From Arthrobacter sp. D5-1 (GTDB lineage Bacteria; Actinomycetota; Actinomycetes; Actinomycetales; Micrococcaceae): 64,000 nucleotides of DNA. The stretch covers positions 2,976,001 through 3,040,000 of the forward strand of contig NZ_CP014571.1 of NCBI RefSeq assembly GCF_017357425.1, read 5' to 3'. Made by a program: the position numbers and the translations under genes. Shown here piece by piece: positions 63,681 through 64,000 of this stretch. How positions within the stretch are numbered: position 1 is the first letter of the stretch; each line of letters starts with the position of its first letter. Under the pieces are notes generated by a model. It did no database searches. It was not told the origin of the DNA and saw only the letters and a list, made by a program, of their open reading frames with translations.

Positions 63681-64000
63681 GACCCTTCACCTCCAGCAAG
63701 CCACGGGGACCAACCAGCCCGACAACCGGCAAGGGCGCCGTCACCGTCACCTCCAAGGTGCGGGCTCCGTCCACCATGACGTCGCTGCAAACGATGTCCC
63801 CGGAAAAGTCACTGTTCAAGGCGGAGCGAATCAACTCCGCGGTCCGTGCCCGTGCATCTGCCGGTGTCCGATCCGCCAAGGCCCCGTAACGCGCACCGGA
63901 GGCCGCGGCATCAATCAGGGTGTTGCGGACGTGCAACACCAAGGTGAGCTGGATGATCGCCATGAAGAACAGCGTCAACAGCGCGCCGACCAAGACAAAG
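63667..64000 (-). CDS. TadE-family pseudopilin, 5' end beyond the window
   Basis: The gene is cut by the window edge at 64000. The visible part begins with a hydrophobic helix (VGALLTLFFMAIIQLTLV) and a C-terminal domain ending in LLEVKGHAAH. The TadE fold and its place in the Tad cluster are clear. It overlaps the next gene by 14 bases. Confidence 0.82.
   Translation of the reverse strand, partial: FVLVGALLTLFFMAIIQLTLVLHVRNTLIDAAASGARYGALADRTPADARARTAELIRSALNSDFSGDIVCSDVMVDGARTLEVTVTAPLPVVGLVGPRGLLEVKGHAAH

Overview
This is a 64 kb piece of ordinary chromosome from a high-GC Gram-positive bacterium. The gene order and proteins point to the Micrococcaceae (Arthrobacter/Paenarthrobacter group). 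Supporting signs are the argS-lysA-hom-thrC-thrB-rho-prfA-prmC-atp order, a sigR/rsrA pair beside aroA-rsgA-hisN, a fused Kgd-type 2-oxoglutarate dehydrogenase, tmRNA/smpB/ftsEX/prfB, and a 24-codon bL37-like ribosomal gene. The genus is inferred from gene content; no database was searched. I see no prophage, insertion sequence or CRISPR array.

Layout. 1-17167 (minus strand): one long convoy with argS, lysA, hom, thrC, thrB, rho, prfA, prmC, a Sua5/TsaC gene, two glycosyltransferases, a WecA-like initiating sugar-phosphate transferase, and the start of the F-type ATP synthase operon (atpI, atpZ, atpB, beginning of atpE). 17385-20252 (plus): a three-gene flavin module made of an FMN-binding lipoprotein, an ApbE flavin transferase, and an RnfD/NqrB-like membrane domain fused to a ferredoxin-reductase-type module. 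Next come tRNA-Arg(CCG), a protealysin-like M4 protease with its emfourin inhibitor, a GlxA-type regulator, a WYL regulator and an HrpA helicase. 28487-32119: HIT protein, alcohol dehydrogenase and 3-mercaptopyruvate sulfurtransferase, divergent from a cysteine desulfhydrase. 32116-36157: an MBL hydrolase, a Zur-like repressor and a znuACB zinc importer. 36297-38716: two CNNM/CorC proteins. 39206-43003: kgd. 43143-45477: a degenerate SGNH protein, a DUF4097-PadR operon behind paired palindromes, and the bL37-like gene. 45565-50675: rsrA/sigR divergent from a DoxX protein, aroA, rsgA and hisN. 50858-54036: a SAM-IV-type riboswitch in front of a cysteine-desulfurase-like enzyme, a methyltransferase and a DtxR-family regulator. 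54055-64000 (mostly minus): MFS exporter, an unrecognised small protein, an unanchored HtrA-like protease, tmRNA, smpB, an M23 endopeptidase with ftsX/ftsE, prfB, and a Tad pilus gene end.

How the genes work together. RF1 and its methyltransferase PrmC, and tmRNA and SmpB, are translation-quality pairs. FtsE-FtsX-M23 is a cell-division hydrolase-activation unit. Zur with ZnuACB is a zinc circuit. SigR with RsrA is a thiol-oxidation circuit with a recognisable autoregulatory promoter. Sulfur metabolism recurs in the sulfurtransferase, the desulfhydrase and the SAM-controlled desulfurase-like gene.

The most notable signals are these: the compact flavin electron-transfer module; the SAM riboswitch on a desulfurase-like gene; the protealysin/emfourin pair; a recurrent leaderless promoter signature (TANNNT, exactly six bases, then the start codon) at seven genes; an in-frame 48-codon extension of SigR beginning just inside its own promoter; and a long two-tier perfect palindrome between rho and prfA.
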